Counted from the stretch's first letter, positions 21,106 through 30,877 are shown. The stretch is 50,649 nt of DNA from Mangrovactinospora gilvigrisea (GCF_001879105.1 NZ_MLCF01000144.1:1-50649); one strand, 5' to 3'. The notes: generated by a model not told the origin, from the sequence alone. Made by a program: numbers and translations.

Positions 21106-21798
21106 TCAGTGGATGATGCCGGTGCGCAGCGCCACCGCGACCATCCCGGCCCGGTCGCCGGTGCCCAGCTTGCGGGCGATGCGCGCCAGGTGGGACTTGA
21201 CGGTGAGCGCCGAGAGGCCCATCGAGACGCCGATGGCCTTGTTGGACTGGCCCTCCGCCACCAGCCGCAGCACCTCGACCTCCCGCCCGGACAGCTCGCG
21301 GTAGCCCTCCGGCGGCGGCTGCATCCCGGTGGAGCCGACCGCGCCCGGGTTGGTTCCGGGGCGGCGGGCCCGCGCGGTGAGCGGGTTGATCGGCTGCCCG
21401 CCGACGCGGTGCTGGCCGGGCCGGGAGAGCGACGAGCGCACCCCCGTGACCACGTAGCCCTTGACGCCGCCGGCGAGCGCCGTGCGCACCGCGCTGACGT
21501 CGTCGGCCGCGGAGAGCGCCAGGCCGTTGGGCCAGCCCGCGGCGCGCGTCTCGGCGAGCAGGGTCAGCCCGGAGCCGTCGGGCAGGTGCACATCGGCCAC
21601 GCACAGGTCGCGCGGGGCGGCGACGCGGGGACGGGCCTCGGTGATGGAGGACGCCTCGATGACATCGCGGACGCCGAGCGCCCACAGGTGCCTGGTGACG
21701 GAGCCGCGGACGCGCGGGTCGGCGACGACGACCATCGCGGTGGGCTTGGTGGGCCGGTAGGGAAGCGAGTTTGCGGACTGTTCGAGAAGGACCGACAC
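21106..21798 (-). CDS. Orphan NarL/LuxR-type response regulator with degenerate receiver
   Basis: A 230-residue protein. Residues 20-120 look like a receiver: VVVADPRVRGS and VADVHLPDGSG with Asp69 at the phosphorylation position. However, the first acidic pair is reduced to one Asp and the conserved Lys region reads GYVVTGV, without Lys. A flexible Pro/Gly linker (125-165) leads to a LuxR helix-turn-helix (166-225; LSGREVEVLRLVAEGQSNKA, then LTVKSHLARIARKLG). No histidine kinase gene is nearby. GTG 21798 is chosen because AGGAGG lies six bases upstream; an upstream start would add 30 odd residues. Equivalent proteins sit beside the DUF3000 gene in other streptomycetes. Targets unknown. Confidence 0.85.
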   Translation of the reverse strand: MSVLLEQSANSLPYRPTKPTAMVVVADPRVRGSVTRHLWALGVRDVIEASSITEARPRVAAPRDLCVADVHLPDGSGLTLLAETRAAGWPNGLALSAADDVSAVRTALAGGVKGYVVTGVRSSLSRPGQHRVGGQPINPLTARARRPGTNPGAVGSTGMQPPPEGYRELSGREVEVLRLVAEGQSNKAIGVSMGLSALTVKSHLARIARKLGTGDRAGMVAVALRTGIIH

Positions 21799-22142
21799 CA
21801 GGCGCCTCCTGGGGATGGCGATCGCGACCGATGGGGCATTCGGGGCGATCGTGATGGAAAGAGACACTCTCAGCTTCGGCAGCATCACTTCCCGCCTTTA
21901 GGGGAAGTGGGCGATTTGTTTGGGAAATATTCGGCCAGATGGGGGCATCTTAGGCATAACATCGCATTCAAGCGAGCGCAGACCGGCATGAAACGGCGTC
22001 CAACGGGCGCCGTGCGATCCCAAACGATCGTGCGGGGCAGCCGAACTGACGGCCGGTCATCCCGCGCAACAACGATTTCCGGCCAATCCGCGCCGGGCGC
22101 GGCGTCCCAACCGCCGGGTCGGACGCCCCCGCAGAGCCGCCG
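21799..22142. promoter_or_regulatory. Intergenic region upstream of the response regulator
   Basis: The 344 bases between the DUF3000 stop and the regulator start contain no gene that I can support. The part at 21900-21985 is clearly AT-richer than its surroundings, as expected of a promoter for the minus-strand regulator. A hairpin CACTTCCC (21886-21893) with GGGAAGTG (21902-21909) sits 88 bases before the GTG and could be an operator or leader structure. Confidence 0.5.
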
Positions 22143-22820
22143 TCAGCGCCCGCGCCCGGGACGGGGCATCGCGATGACCCCCTCCTGGACGGGCGGCAGG
22201 CCCGCCGCCGCGCAGAGCAGCTCGCCCCAGGCCGCCAGGTGGCAGCCCAGCTCGGGGACGCCCTCCGGGGCCTGCGGCGCCGCCAGCGGCGTCCACGAGG
22301 CGCGGATCTCGATCCGGGTGCTCGGATCCCGGCCCGCCAGGCCGCCGAAGAAGTGCGAGGAGCTGCGCGAGACCGTCCCGCTCGGCTCCGCGTAGGCGCA
22401 GCCGCGCGCCGCCAGCGCCTCCGACAGCCACGACCAGCCGACGTCCGGCAGCAGCGGGTCCGAGGCGAGCTCCGGCTCCAGGTCGGCCTGGACCAGCACC
22501 ACCACCCGGTACTCGCCGCGCCAGGCGTCCTGGCCGTCCGGGTCGTGGAGCAGGATCAGCCGGCCGTCGGCCGTCCCGATCCCGGGCCCGCCGTCGTCGC
22601 CGCGCTCGTCGCCGTCGCCGTCCTCGGCCGCTCCGACCTCGCCGGACACCGCGAAGGAGAACGGCGCCAGCCGCCGCGGCGCCCGGATCACCTCCGCCGC
22701 GACCTCGGGGCGCAGCGCGCCCGCGCGCAGCGACTCCACCGCGCGCCGGAACGCCGCCGGCGCCGCCGGCCCCTCCGCCGGGCCGCCCATCTCGCCGAAG
22801 CTCCCGCTGACCGCTGCCAT
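22143..22820 (-). CDS. DUF3000 family protein
   Basis: A 225-residue soluble protein. It carries the actinobacterial DUF3000 pattern: FRRAVESLRAGALRPEV near the start, an acidic, Gly-rich insertion (about 67-80), EYRVVVLVQADLEPE, a GWSWLSEALAARG block and RIEIRASWTPL, ending in ELGCHLAAWGELLCAAAGLPP. No catalytic motif is recognised. It is divergent from hemE with 89 bases between the starts, an arrangement common in streptomycetes. ATG 22820 is the first start of the frame. Function unknown. Confidence 0.8.
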   Translation of the reverse strand: MAAVSGSFGEMGGPAEGPAAPAAFRRAVESLRAGALRPEVAAEVIRAPRRLAPFSFAVSGEVGAAEDGDGDERGDDGGPGIGTADGRLILLHDPDGQDAWRGEYRVVVLVQADLEPELASDPLLPDVGWSWLSEALAARGCAYAEPSGTVSRSSSHFFGGLAGRDPSTRIEIRASWTPLAAPQAPEGVPELGCHLAAWGELLCAAAGLPPVQEGVIAMPRPGRGR

Positions 22821-22909
22821 GACGGAATGTTAGGTCCCGCGGGGCCGTCCCCCGTCCGGCGACACGCTGTCGGGATGAGCACACCCCCGGCCGTGCGAGG
22901 ATCGAAGGC

Positions 22910-23980
22910 GTGAGTGACCACAGCGCCACGGTCCGGAACGGCGTGCCCGCCGCCCTCGCGGACTCCGATTTCCTGCGGGCCTGCCGGGGCGAGCCGGTGC
23001 GGCGCACCCCTGTCTGGTTCATGCGCCAGGCCGGGCGCTCGCTGCCCGAGTACCGCGAGGCCCGGCGCGGCGTCCCGATGCTGGAGTCGTGTTTCCGGCC
23101 GGATCTGGCCACCGAGATCACCCTGCAGCCGGTGCGCCGGCACGGCGTGGACGCGGCCGTCTTCTTCAGCGACATCGTGGTGCCGCTCAAGGCCCTCGGC
23201 ATCGAGCTGGACATCAAGCCGGGCGTCGGCCCGGTCATCGAGAAGCCGGTGCGGACCCGGGCCGACCTGGACCGGCTGGTCCCGCTCGACCCCGGGATGG
23301 TCGCCCCGATCGCCGAGGCGGTCCGGCTGACGGTCGCCGAGCTGGGCGGCACCCCGCTGATCGGCTTCGCCGGGGCGCCGTTCACCCTCGCCAGCTACCT
23401 GGTCGAGGGCGGGCCGTCGCGCACCTACGAGAACACCAAGGCGATGATGTACGGCGCGCCCGAGCTGTGGCGCGAGCTGATGGAGCGGATCGCCGGCATC
23501 GCGGCGGTGTTCCTGAACGTGCAGATCGAGGCCGGCGCCTCGGCGGTGCAGCTCTTCGACTCCTGGGCGGGCGCGCTCTCCCCGCGCGACTACCGCGAGC
23601 TGGTGCTGCCCGCGTCGCGGTCGGTCTTCGAGGCGGTCGCCGCGACGGGCGTGCCGCGCATCCACTTCGGCGTCGGCACGGGCGAGCTGCTGCGGCTGAT
23701 GTCCGAGGCGGGCGCGGACGTGGTCGGCGTCGACTGGCGGGTGCCGCTGGACGAGGCCTCGCGCCGGATCGGCGGCGGCAAGCCGCTGCAGGGCAACCTC
23801 GACTCGACGGTGCTGTTCGCCGGGGACGAGGTCGTGCGGGAGCACGCGCGGCGGGTGCTGGACGACGCGGCCGGGCTGCCGGGCCACATCTTCAACCTCG
23901 GGCACGGCGTGATGCCGAACACGGACCCGGAGGCGCTGACGCGGCTCGTCGCGTACGTGCACGAGCAGACGGAGAGGTAA
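22910..23980 (+). CDS. hemE: Uroporphyrinogen decarboxylase
   Basis: Removes four carboxyl groups from uroporphyrinogen III to give coproporphyrinogen III, in the cytoplasm. 356 residues, standard length. The signature [16 protein letters not shown] with its substrate-binding Arg pair is near residue 32, and [14 protein letters not shown] carries the catalytic Asp. [17 protein letters not shown] and FHFG-like segments ([11 protein letters not shown]) complete the barrel. The GTG at 22910 follows GAAGG closely. It is first gene of hemE-cgoX-chdC, the coproporphyrin-dependent haem route of Actinobacteria; the final genes cpfC and others are elsewhere. Confidence 0.95.
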   Translation: MSDHSATVRNGVPAALADSDFLRACRGEPVRRTPVWFMRQAGRSLPEYREARRGVPMLESCFRPDLATEITLQPVRRHGVDAAVFFSDIVVPLKALGIELDIKPGVGPVIEKPVRTRADLDRLVPLDPGMVAPIAEAVRLTVAELGGTPLIGFAGAPFTLASYLVEGGPSRTYENTKAMMYGAPELWRELMERIAGIAAVFLNVQIEAGASAVQLFDSWAGALSPRDYRELVLPASRSVFEAVAATGVPRIHFGVGTGELLRLMSEAGADVVGVDWRVPLDEASRRIGGGKPLQGNLDSTVLFAGDEVVREHARRVLDDAAGLPGHIFNLGHGVMPNTDPEALTRLVAYVHEQTER

Positions 23981-24021
23981 GGGGTGTCCATGCGCCGCGG
24001 ACCGGTCGGCGAGGGCGCGGC

Positions 24022-25473
24022 ATGAGCGCGCGGGTGGTGGTCGTCGGCGGCGGGATCGCCGGGCTGGCGGCCGCCTGGGAGCTGGCCGGGCGCGGGGTCG
24101 CGGTCACCGTGCTGGAGGCGTCCGCGCGGGTCGGCGGGAAGCTGCGGGCCGGCGAGGTCGGCGGCGTCACCGTCGACCTGGGCGCCGAGGCGATGATCGC
24201 CCGGCGTCCGGAGGGCGTGCGGCTGGCCCGCGAGGTCGGCCTCGGCGACGCGCTGGAGCCGCCCGCCACCACCGGCTCCGCGATCTGGTCGCGCGGCGCG
24301 ATGCGGCCGATGCCCAAGGGCCATCTGATGGGCGTCCCCGCCGACCCGGCGGCGCTCGCCGCCTCCGGGGTGCTCTCCGCGGCCGGCCTGGAGCGGATCG
24401 CGCTGGAGCCGCGGCTGCCCGCCGCCCCCCTCGACGGGGACGTCTCCGTCGGCCAGTTCGTCGCTGCCCGGCTCGGCCGCGAGGTCGTCGACCGGCTGGT
24501 GGAGCCGCTGCTCGGCGGCGTCTACGCCGGCAACGCCGACCGGATCTCGCTGCAGGCCGCGATCCCGCAGCTGTACGCGCTCGCCCGGCAGGGCGGCTCG
24601 CTGCTGGAGGCGGTCGGCAAGCACCTGGAGGCGGCCCGCGCCCAGCAGGCCGGGGCCGGCGGCGCCCCCGCCCCCGTCTTCACCGGCGTGCGGGGCGGGC
24701 TGGGCCGGCTGCCGCAGGCCGTCGCCGAGGCGCTCGCCGCGCGGGACGGCGCGGAGCTGCGCACCGGCATCGCCGTCACCCGGCTGCGCCGCGCCGCGGG
24801 CGGCCGGGGCTGGCTGCTGGACACCGAGGGCCCGGACGGCGCCCGCGAGCTGGCCGCGGACGCGGTGGTGCTCGCGGTGCCGGCGCCGGCCGCGGCCGTC
24901 CTGCTGGAGCGCCACGCGCCCGCGGCCGCCGCCGAGTTGGCGGCCGTGGAGTACGCCGACATGGCGCTGGTGACCATGGCCTTCCGCGGCCGGGCGATCG
25001 CGGAGGGGACGCTCAACGGCAGCGGGTTCCTGGTGCCGCCGGTGGAGGGCCGCACCATCAAGGCGTCCACCTTCTCGGCCAACAAGTGGGCCTGGGTGGG
25101 CGCCCAGGACCCGGGGACGGTGGTGCTGCGCGCCTCCGTCGGCCGGCACGGCGAGGAGCGCGACCTCGGCCGCGACGACGCCGAGCTGGTCGCGCTGGCC
25201 CGCGCCGATCTGCGGCGCGCGGTCGGCCTGGCCGCCGAGCCGGTGGACACCGCGGTGACCCGCTGGCACCGCGGCCTCCCGCAGTACCCGGTGGGGCAGC
25301 CCGAGTCGGCGGCGCGCATCCGCCGCGGGGTGGCCGCGCTGGGCGGGATCGAGGTGTGCGGGGCGGCGTACGACGGCGTCGGCGTGCCCGCCTGCATCGG
25401 GGGAGCGCGGGCCGCGGCGGGGCGGATCGCGGACGCTTTCGACAAGTCAGAGGTTCACGAGGGCCAGAGGTAG
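24022..25473 (+). CDS. cgoX: Coproporphyrinogen III oxidase, FAD-dependent (HemY/CgoX type)
   Basis: A 483-residue flavoprotein that, in Actinobacteria and Firmicutes, oxidises coproporphyrinogen III to coproporphyrin III with oxygen (formerly called protoporphyrinogen oxidase, hemY/hemG). The N-terminal FAD motif is [17 protein letters not shown] with the closing Glu in [11 protein letters not shown]. The C-terminus has [20 protein letters not shown], the second flavin-contact region. The ATG at 24022 follows hemE after 41 bases, and the ribosome site GAGGG is modest. Followed after 13 bases by chdC, so one transcript is likely. Confidence 0.92.
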   Translation: MSARVVVVGGGIAGLAAAWELAGRGVAVTVLEASARVGGKLRAGEVGGVTVDLGAEAMIARRPEGVRLAREVGLGDALEPPATTGSAIWSRGAMRPMPKGHLMGVPADPAALAASGVLSAAGLERIALEPRLPAAPLDGDVSVGQFVAARLGREVVDRLVEPLLGGVYAGNADRISLQAAIPQLYALARQGGSLLEAVGKHLEAARAQQAGAGGAPAPVFTGVRGGLGRLPQAVAEALAARDGAELRTGIAVTRLRRAAGGRGWLLDTEGPDGARELAADAVVLAVPAPAAAVLLERHAPAAAAELAAVEYADMALVTMAFRGRAIAEGTLNGSGFLVPPVEGRTIKASTFSANKWAWVGAQDPGTVVLRASVGRHGEERDLGRDDAELVALARADLRRAVGLAAEPVDTAVTRWHRGLPQYPVGQPESAARIRRGVAALGGIEVCGAAYDGVGVPACIGGARAAAGRIADAFDKSEVHEGQR

Positions 25474-25486
25474 AGAGAGCAGAGAC

Positions 25487-26206
25487 ATGAGCGACGTTCA
25501 GGCCGGCAACAACCCCAAGGCCGCGCAGATCCGGGAGTGGAACGACACCATCCGGTACACCATGTGGTCGGTCTTCCGGCTGCGCGAGGTGCAGCCGGAG
25601 GAGCGCGGCGGCTGGGCCGAGGAGGTCGAGTCGGTCTTCGCGCAGGCGCGCGAGAAGGACGACGTGGTGGTGCGCGGCACCTACGACGTCTCCGCGCTGC
25701 GGGCGGACGCGGACGTCATGGTCTGGTGGCACGCCCCGACGGCGGACGCGCTGCAGGACGCCTACAACCGCTTCCGGCGGACGGCATTCGGGCGGGGCCT
25801 GGAGCCGGTCTGGTCGCAGACCGCGCTGCACCGGCCGGCGGAGTTCAACCGCAGCCACATCCCGGCCTTCCTCGCCGACGAGCAGCCGCGCGGGTATGTG
25901 TGCGTCTACCCGTTCGTCCGCTCCTACGAGTGGTACCTGCTGCCCGACCAGGAGCGGCGCGAGCTGCTCGCCGAGCACGGGAAGATGGCGCGGGACTACC
26001 CGGACGTGCGGGCGAACACCGTGGCGTCGTTCGCGCTGGGCGACTACGAGTGGATGCTGGCCTTCGAGGCGGACGAGCTGTACCGGATCGTCGACCTGAT
26101 GCGGCACCTGCGGGGTTCGGAGACGCGGCGGCACGTCCGGCTCGAGGTGCCGTTCTACACGGGGAAGCGGAAGTCCGTGGCCGAGCTGGTGGACGGGCTC
26201 GCGTAG
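25487..26206 (+). CDS. chdC: Coproheme decarboxylase (HemQ)
   Basis: Decarboxylates two propionates of coproheme to give haem b, the last step of the coproporphyrin-dependent pathway. The 239-residue chlorite dismutase-like fold has the haem-ligand His164 in [14 protein letters not shown] and the Tyr-rich segment [13 protein letters not shown] (141-153), which should hold the catalytic Tyr. It starts with the family pattern [17 protein letters not shown]. The ATG at 25487 follows AGAGAGCAGAG. It is not a true chlorite dismutase, since the distal Arg of those enzymes is not evident and the neighbours are haem genes. Confidence 0.93.
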   Translation: MSDVQAGNNPKAAQIREWNDTIRYTMWSVFRLREVQPEERGGWAEEVESVFAQAREKDDVVVRGTYDVSALRADADVMVWWHAPTADALQDAYNRFRRTAFGRGLEPVWSQTALHRPAEFNRSHIPAFLADEQPRGYVCVYPFVRSYEWYLLPDQERRELLAEHGKMARDYPDVRANTVASFALGDYEWMLAFEADELYRIVDLMRHLRGSETRRHVRLEVPFYTGKRKSVAELVDGLA

Positions 26207-26221
26207 TCGGGCTCCGCGGTT

Positions 26222-26241
26222 CGCCGGGCCTTCGCCCGGCG
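26222..26241 (+). terminator. Terminator of the hem operon
   Basis: CGCCGGGC (26222-26229) pairs with GCCCGGCG (26234-26241) around CTTC, 15 bases after the chdC stop. The preceding GCGGTTCGCC resembles the lead-in of the hairpins at 6480 and 27638. Confidence 0.7.
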
Positions 26242-26371
26242 CCCCTTCGCCCCGGGGCCCCGGCCGTCCTCGCGTTGCGGGACGCGGGGCGCCGGGGCGC
26301 CGGTGTTGACGGGGTGGTGAACAGGGGGCCAACACTCCGGCCGGGTGCCGGAATTGGGGCGTTTTGCGTGC

Positions 26372-26390
26372 TGAGGGTTGCCTAACATCG
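26372..26390 (+). promoter_or_regulatory. Candidate DmdR/IdeR iron box upstream of efeO
   Basis: TGAGGGTTGCCTAACATCG matches about 13 of 19 positions of the DtxR/IdeR consensus TTAGGTTAGSCTAACCTAA. It contains a TAACAT that could serve as -10, and lies 44 bases before the efeO start. Iron-dependent repression would fit EfeO. Match judged by eye. Confidence 0.45.
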
Positions 26391-26433
26391 GGGCGTCCCC
26401 CCGTCACTCCCCACGACCCCCGGGAGTCCCCTC

Positions 26434-27573
26434 GTGCGTCCCACCGCCAGGTGGTGTGCGGCCGTCGCCGCGACCGCGGCCGCGGCCCTCGCCGCCGGCT
26501 GCTCCCCGGACCGGACGCCGGCCGCGAGCGCCGGCACCAGCGTCACCGTGAACCCGGTGGGCTGCGGCCGCGGTTGGGCGAAGCCGCACGCCGGCGCGCA
26601 GACCTTCCGGCTGCGCAACACCGACACCAACTCCGCCGAGGCCTATCTGATGGACGCGCAGGGCCGCGTCCACGCCGAGGTGGAGGGCATCGGCCCCGGC
26701 ACCACCCGGCCGATGCGCGTCACCCTCGGCGCCGGCAGCTACCACTTCCGCTGCCTCCCCGACGACGGCTCCGCCGTCAACGGCCCGGTGGTGAAGGTCT
26801 CCGGCGGCGGCACGGGCGGGCCGGCGGCGCTGCCGGTCACCGAGCACGACCTGATCCCGCCGACGATCGCCTACCAGAAGTGGATCGGCGCCCGCACCGG
26901 CGACCTGGTCACCAAGACCGCGGCGCTCAAGGCCGACATCGACGGCGGCGACCTCGCCGCCGCGAAGCGGGACTGGCTCGCCGGCCATCTGCTCTACGAG
27001 CGGATGGGCGCGGCGTACGGCACCTTCGGGGACGCCGACGCGAAGATCAACGGCACCGCCGCGGGCCTCAAGGGCGGCGCCCGCGACCCCGGCTTCACCG
27101 GCTTCCACCGGATCGAGGCGGGGCTGTGGGGCGGCGCACCGGCCGGCTCCCTGCGGGCGCCCGCGGCGCGGCTCGCCTCCGACGCGGCGGCGCTGCGCAA
27201 GGGTTGGGCGCAGGCCCGGATGGACCCGCTCGACCTGGGGCTGCGCGCCCACGAGATCGTCGAGAACACCGTCCAGTTCGAGCTGACCGGGCGGACGGAC
27301 TACGGCAGCCACTCCAACCTGGCGACGGCGGAGGCGAATCTGCAGGGCACCAGGGTGGCGCTGGATTTCCTCAAGCCGGTGCTGGCGGACCGCGATCCGG
27401 GGCTGGCGGCGACGTACACCCGGCTGGCGGCGACGGAGCGGCTGCTGCACGGGCGCGCGGACGTCGACGCGCTGACGCAGCCGCAGCGGGAGCGCGTCGA
27501 CGCGGCGTTCGGGGATCTGGTGGAGCGCCTGGCGGACGTCGCCGCGCTCTGCGATCCGCGGCGGACGGTGTGA
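26434..27573 (+). CDS. efeO: EfeO-type iron uptake lipoprotein (imelysin/M75 with cupredoxin domain)
   Basis: A 379-residue exported protein. The signal ends in the lipobox LAAGC with Cys23 as lipid site. Residues 35-125 form a cupredoxin-like domain with Cys43 and Cys107. Residues 135-375 are the M75/imelysin domain with the HxxE metal motif His225-Arg-Ile-Glu228 in [11 protein letters not shown]. EfeO captures iron outside the membrane and hands it to the EfeU permease. The start GTG 26434 has GGGAG upstream. efeB follows after 103 bases; efeU is missing from the window, as the upstream neighbour is chdC. Confidence 0.9.
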   Translation: MRPTARWCAAVAATAAAALAAGCSPDRTPAASAGTSVTVNPVGCGRGWAKPHAGAQTFRLRNTDTNSAEAYLMDAQGRVHAEVEGIGPGTTRPMRVTLGAGSYHFRCLPDDGSAVNGPVVKVSGGGTGGPAALPVTEHDLIPPTIAYQKWIGARTGDLVTKTAALKADIDGGDLAAAKRDWLAGHLLYERMGAAYGTFGDADAKINGTAAGLKGGARDPGFTGFHRIEAGLWGGAPAGSLRAPAARLASDAAALRKGWAQARMDPLDLGLRAHEIVENTVQFELTGRTDYGSHSNLATAEANLQGTRVALDFLKPVLADRDPGLAATYTRLAATERLLHGRADVDALTQPQRERVDAAFGDLVERLADVAALCDPRRTV

Positions 27574-27637
27574 GCGCGGTGCGGCGCCTCGCCGCCGGTC
27601 AGGTCGCGGTCGGGATGTGGTCGTTCGAGCAGTTCGC

Positions 27638-27657
27638 CGCGCCCCTCGCGGGGCGCG
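27638..27657 (+). other. GCGCCCC-type hairpin between efeO and efeB
   Basis: CGCGCCCC (27638-27645) pairs with GGGGCGCG (27650-27657) around TCGC. With the preceding GTTCGCC it is nearly identical to the hairpin after rok7B7 (6474-6499). Inside the operon it may be a partial terminator or an mRNA stabiliser. Confidence 0.7.
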
Positions 27658-27676
27658 CGGGTACGAGGAGGAGAGC

Positions 27677-28891
27677 ATGAGCCGCCTGGGTCGACGTGGG
27701 TTTCTGCTGGGAGCCGCGGCCACCGCGGCCGTGGCCGCGCCGGTGCAGGCCGCCGAGGCGGCCGGCGCCCCGGCCGCGGTGCCGTTCCACGGTGCGCACC
27801 AGGCGGGCATCACCACACCCGCGCCGAAGGCGACCGCGCTGGTCGCGTTCGACGTCACCGCCGGGTCGCGCGCCGAACTCGGCGAGCTGCTGCGGACGCT
27901 GACGGAGCGGACCCGCTTCCTCACCGCCGGCGGCGCCCCCGCCGAGCTGGGCATCACCGCGCCGCCCGCGGACTCCGGCGTGCTCGGCCCCGCCGTCCCC
28001 GCCGACCGGCTCACCGCCACCCTCGGCGTCGGCTCGTCCCTCTTCGACGACCGCTTCGGCCTCGCCCGGGCGAAGCCCGCCCGGCTCCGGCCGATGACCA
28101 CCTTCCCCAACGACGACCTGCGCGCCGAGTGGTGCCACGGCGACCTGAGCCTCCAGCTCTGCGCCGACAACCGCGACACCGTGGTGCACGCGCTGCGCGA
28201 CCTGGCCCGCCACACCCGGGGCGGCATGCAGGTGCGCTGGCGGATGGACGGCTTCGTCAGCCCGCCGCGCCCCTCCGGCACACCCCGCAACCTGCTCGGC
28301 TTCAAGGACGGCACGGCCAACCCGAGCACCTCCGACGACGCCCTGATGGACCGTCTGATCTGGGTGGCCGCGGGGCAGTCGAAGGAGCCCGCCTGGACCG
28401 CCGGCGGCAGCTACCAGGTGGTCCGGCTGATCCGGATGCTGGTGGAGTTCTGGGACCGCGTCAGCCTCACCGAGCAGGAGCGGATGTTCGGCCGCCGCCG
28501 CGACAACGGCGCCCCCCTGGACGGCAACCGGGAGTTCGACGCCCCCCGCTACGTCGACGACCCCAAGGGCGACGTCATACCCCTGGACAGCCACATGCGG
28601 CGCGCCAACCCGCGCACCGCCGCCACCGCGGACCAGCGGCTGCTGCGCCGCGCCTACAACTACGACCTCGGCACCGACTCCAACGGCAACCTCGACATGG
28701 GCCTGCTCTTCCTCTGCTACCAGCAGGACCTGGACCGGCAGTTCGAGACGGTGCAGCGCAGGCTGGCGGACGAGCCCCTCGTCGACTACGTCAGCCCCTT
28801 CGGGGGCGGGTACTTCTTCGCACTGCCCGGCGTCCGGGACGCCCGCGACTGGTACGGCCGCGGACTGCTCGGCGCGACCGGCGGCGCATGA
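27677..28891 (+). CDS. efeB: EfeB-type Dyp peroxidase / deferrochelatase, Tat-exported
   Basis: A 404-residue haem peroxidase. The N-terminus is a Tat signal ([12 protein letters not shown], cleavage near VQAAEA), so it is exported folded with haem. The Dyp signature GFKDG (208-212) gives catalytic Asp211, His306 in SHMRRANPR is the proximal haem ligand, and [10 protein letters not shown] carries the conserved distal Arg. EfeB oxidises Fe(II) for EfeO/EfeU and has been reported to strip iron from haem. The ATG at 27677 has GAGGAGGAG in front. Located after efeO as in efeUOB operons, but here next to haem synthesis genes. Confidence 0.93.
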   Translation: MSRLGRRGFLLGAAATAAVAAPVQAAEAAGAPAAVPFHGAHQAGITTPAPKATALVAFDVTAGSRAELGELLRTLTERTRFLTAGGAPAELGITAPPADSGVLGPAVPADRLTATLGVGSSLFDDRFGLARAKPARLRPMTTFPNDDLRAEWCHGDLSLQLCADNRDTVVHALRDLARHTRGGMQVRWRMDGFVSPPRPSGTPRNLLGFKDGTANPSTSDDALMDRLIWVAAGQSKEPAWTAGGSYQVVRLIRMLVEFWDRVSLTEQERMFGRRRDNGAPLDGNREFDAPRYVDDPKGDVIPLDSHMRRANPRTAATADQRLLRRAYNYDLGTDSNGNLDMGLLFLCYQQDLDRQFETVQRRLADEPLVDYVSPFGGGYFFALPGVRDARDWYGRGLLGATGGA

Positions 28892-28906
28892 CACGCGTCG
28901 TCAGCT

Positions 28907-28928
28907 GTTCATGCGCACGTCACCGTGC
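28907..28928 (+). promoter_or_regulatory. Candidate PHO box upstream of the phosphoesterase
   Basis: GTTCATGCGCA and CGTCACCGTGC are adjacent 11-base units. Each has a TCA at the same place and matches 5 of 7 bases of the PhoP core GTTCACC. The 11-base period is that of Streptomyces PHO boxes. It lies 72 bases before the phosphoesterase start. A two-unit site with mismatches is weak evidence. Confidence 0.4.
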
Positions 28929-29000
28929 GGCCGCCACCGCGAGCCGTGCCGGGTCGAACATCTGCCTGGCAACGCATCGGACACCCCAGGAGGATCAGCA

Positions 29001-30872
29001 ATGGCCGGACAGGCCGGAACTGGCACCGCATCAGGCCGCGGTCGGCGCCTGCGCCGCACCGCAGCCCGCTGGGCCGCCCTCACCGGAGCGGTCGCGCTGG
29101 CCGCGGCGGCCGGCGGCACCACGCCCGCTCTCGCGTCTTCGCACCAGGGCCACGGGGGGTCCGACCGGACGACGACCCCCGTCAAGCACGTCGTCGTCCT
29201 CTTCGACGAGAACATCTCCTTCGACCACTACTTCGCCACCTACCCGAAGGCCGCCAACACCGACGGCACCGCCTTCACCGCGGCGAAGCACACGCCGAGG
29301 ACGAACAACCTGGTCAGCAACAACCTGCTGGCGAAGAACCCCAACCAGTACCTGCCCAAGCGGCTCTCCTCCTCGCAGGCGATGACCTGCGACCAGAACC
29401 ACTCCTACACCCCCGAGCAGTACGCGGCGAACGGCGGCAAGGCCGACCAGTACGTCCAGAACACCGACTCGGGCAAGTGCTCCGGCGACCTGTTCGGCGA
29501 GCCCGGCCTGGTCATGGACTACTACGACGGCAACACCGTCACCGGGCTGTGGAACTACGCGCAGCACTACACGCTCAACGACAACTCCTTCAGCTCGTCG
29601 TTCGGCCCGTCCACGCCCGGCGCGCTCAACCTGGTCTCCGGCCAGACGCACGGCGCGGTCTCGATGACGTCCACCTCGACGACCGACCCGACGCAGACCT
29701 CGACGCCGGACTCGTTCATCAAGACGCCGAACGCCAAGGGCGTCGGCACGCTCAGCGGCGACGTCGACCCGGTCTACGACGACTGCTCCAACAGCGACCA
29801 CTCCAGCAAGTCCGACCTGCTGGGGATGACCGGCAAGAACGTCGGCGACCTGCTCAACCAGAAGCAGGTCAGCTGGGGCTGGTTCCAGGGCGGCTTCCGG
29901 CCCAGCACCGCCTGGGACGGCTCCTCCTCGGCCTACGCCAAGTGCGACACCACGCACACCAACGTCGGCGGCGCGGCCGTGAAGGACTACAGCCCGCACC
30001 ACAACCCGTTCGCCTACTACAAGTCGACGGCCAACCCGCACCACGTGGCGCCGAAGAGCGTCGCGGAGATCGGGCACAGCGGCCGGGCGAACCACAACTA
30101 CGACCTGACCGACTTCGACTCGGCGCTGAAGTCCGGCAACATGCCGGCCGTCAGCTTCCTGAAGGCGGGGGAGTACCAGGACGGGCACGCGGGCTACTCC
30201 GACCCGACGGACGAGCAGCACTTCCTGGTCAAGTACATCAACGAGATCGAGAAGTCGAAGTACTGGAAGGACACCGCGATCGTCGTCGCCTACGACGACT
30301 CCGACGGCTGGTACGACCACGTCGTCTCGCCGGTGACGAACGGCTCCAAGGACTCCGCGACGGACTCCGGATCGGGCAAGACGACCGACAGCGCGATGTG
30401 CCAGTCCGGCCGTCCGGCGGCCGGCGGGTACGCGGACCGCTGCGGCCCGGGGACCCGGCAGCCGCTGCTGGTGATCTCGCCGTTCAGCAGGACCAACCAC
30501 GTGGACCACACGGCGACCGAGCAGGCCTCGATCACCCGGTTCATCGAGGACAACTGGCGGACCGGGCGGATCGGTGACGCGTCGTTCGACCAGCGCGCGA
30601 ACTCGCTCGACTCGATGCTGGACTTCCGCCGGCCCAGCGACGAGCAGGTGATCCTGAAGGACGACGGCTCGGTGGCGTCGGTGCACCACGGCCGCGGCTC
30701 GTGGCAGACGGTGGCGTCGAAGCCGACCCCGCTGGCCAACGTCCAGGACGCCGCGGCGGTCGCGCCCGGCGGCGCGTTCCCGGCCGCCCCGGTCGCGGGC
30801 GGCGTCGGCGGCGCGGTCGTCCTGGTGGGCGCCGGCTACGCCCTGGCCCGCCGCCGCAGGGCGCGCGCCTGA
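29001..30872 (+). CDS. Secreted phosphoesterase (phospholipase C/acid phosphatase family), C-terminally membrane-anchored
   Basis: A 623-residue extracytoplasmic protein of the PF04185-type phosphoesterase family (AcpA/phospholipase C). A long signal with RRLRRTAAR and cleavage near ALASS (about 46) is followed by the catalytic N-terminal motif VVVLFDENISFDHYFATYP (about 61-79). Metal ligands further on include YDDSDGWYDHV and the HNYDLTDFDSAL region. The C-terminus has a hydrophobic segment (about 597-617) followed by RRRRARA, so the protein is probably tethered to the membrane; no LPxTG-like motif is visible. The ATG at 29001 has AGGAGGA upstream. It releases phosphate from phosphoesters; substrate unknown. 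A PHO-box-like repeat precedes it and tandem repeats follow. Confidence 0.88.
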   Translation: MAGQAGTGTASGRGRRLRRTAARWAALTGAVALAAAAGGTTPALASSHQGHGGSDRTTTPVKHVVVLFDENISFDHYFATYPKAANTDGTAFTAAKHTPRTNNLVSNNLLAKNPNQYLPKRLSSSQAMTCDQNHSYTPEQYAANGGKADQYVQNTDSGKCSGDLFGEPGLVMDYYDGNTVTGLWNYAQHYTLNDNSFSSSFGPSTPGALNLVSGQTHGAVSMTSTSTTDPTQTSTPDSFIKTPNAKGVGTLSGDVDPVYDDCSNSDHSSKSDLLGMTGKNVGDLLNQKQVSWGWFQGGFRPSTAWDGSSSAYAKCDTTHTNVGGAAVKDYSPHHNPFAYYKSTANPHHVAPKSVAEIGHSGRANHNYDLTDFDSALKSGNMPAVSFLKAGEYQDGHAGYSDPTDEQHFLVKYINEIEKSKYWKDTAIVVAYDDSDGWYDHVVSPVTNGSKDSATDSGSGKTTDSAMCQSGRPAAGGYADRCGPGTRQPLLVISPFSRTNHVDHTATEQASITRFIEDNWRTGRIGDASFDQRANSLDSMLDFRRPSDEQVILKDDGSVASVHHGRGSWQTVASKPTPLANVQDAAAVAPGGAFPAAPVAGGVGGAVVLVGAGYALARRRRARA

Positions 30873-30877
30873 CGCAC

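Noticed and set aside
25487-26206. Chlorite dismutase
   Set aside because: The fold is shared, but the gene follows hemE and cgoX and the length and Tyr-rich segment fit coproheme decarboxylase.
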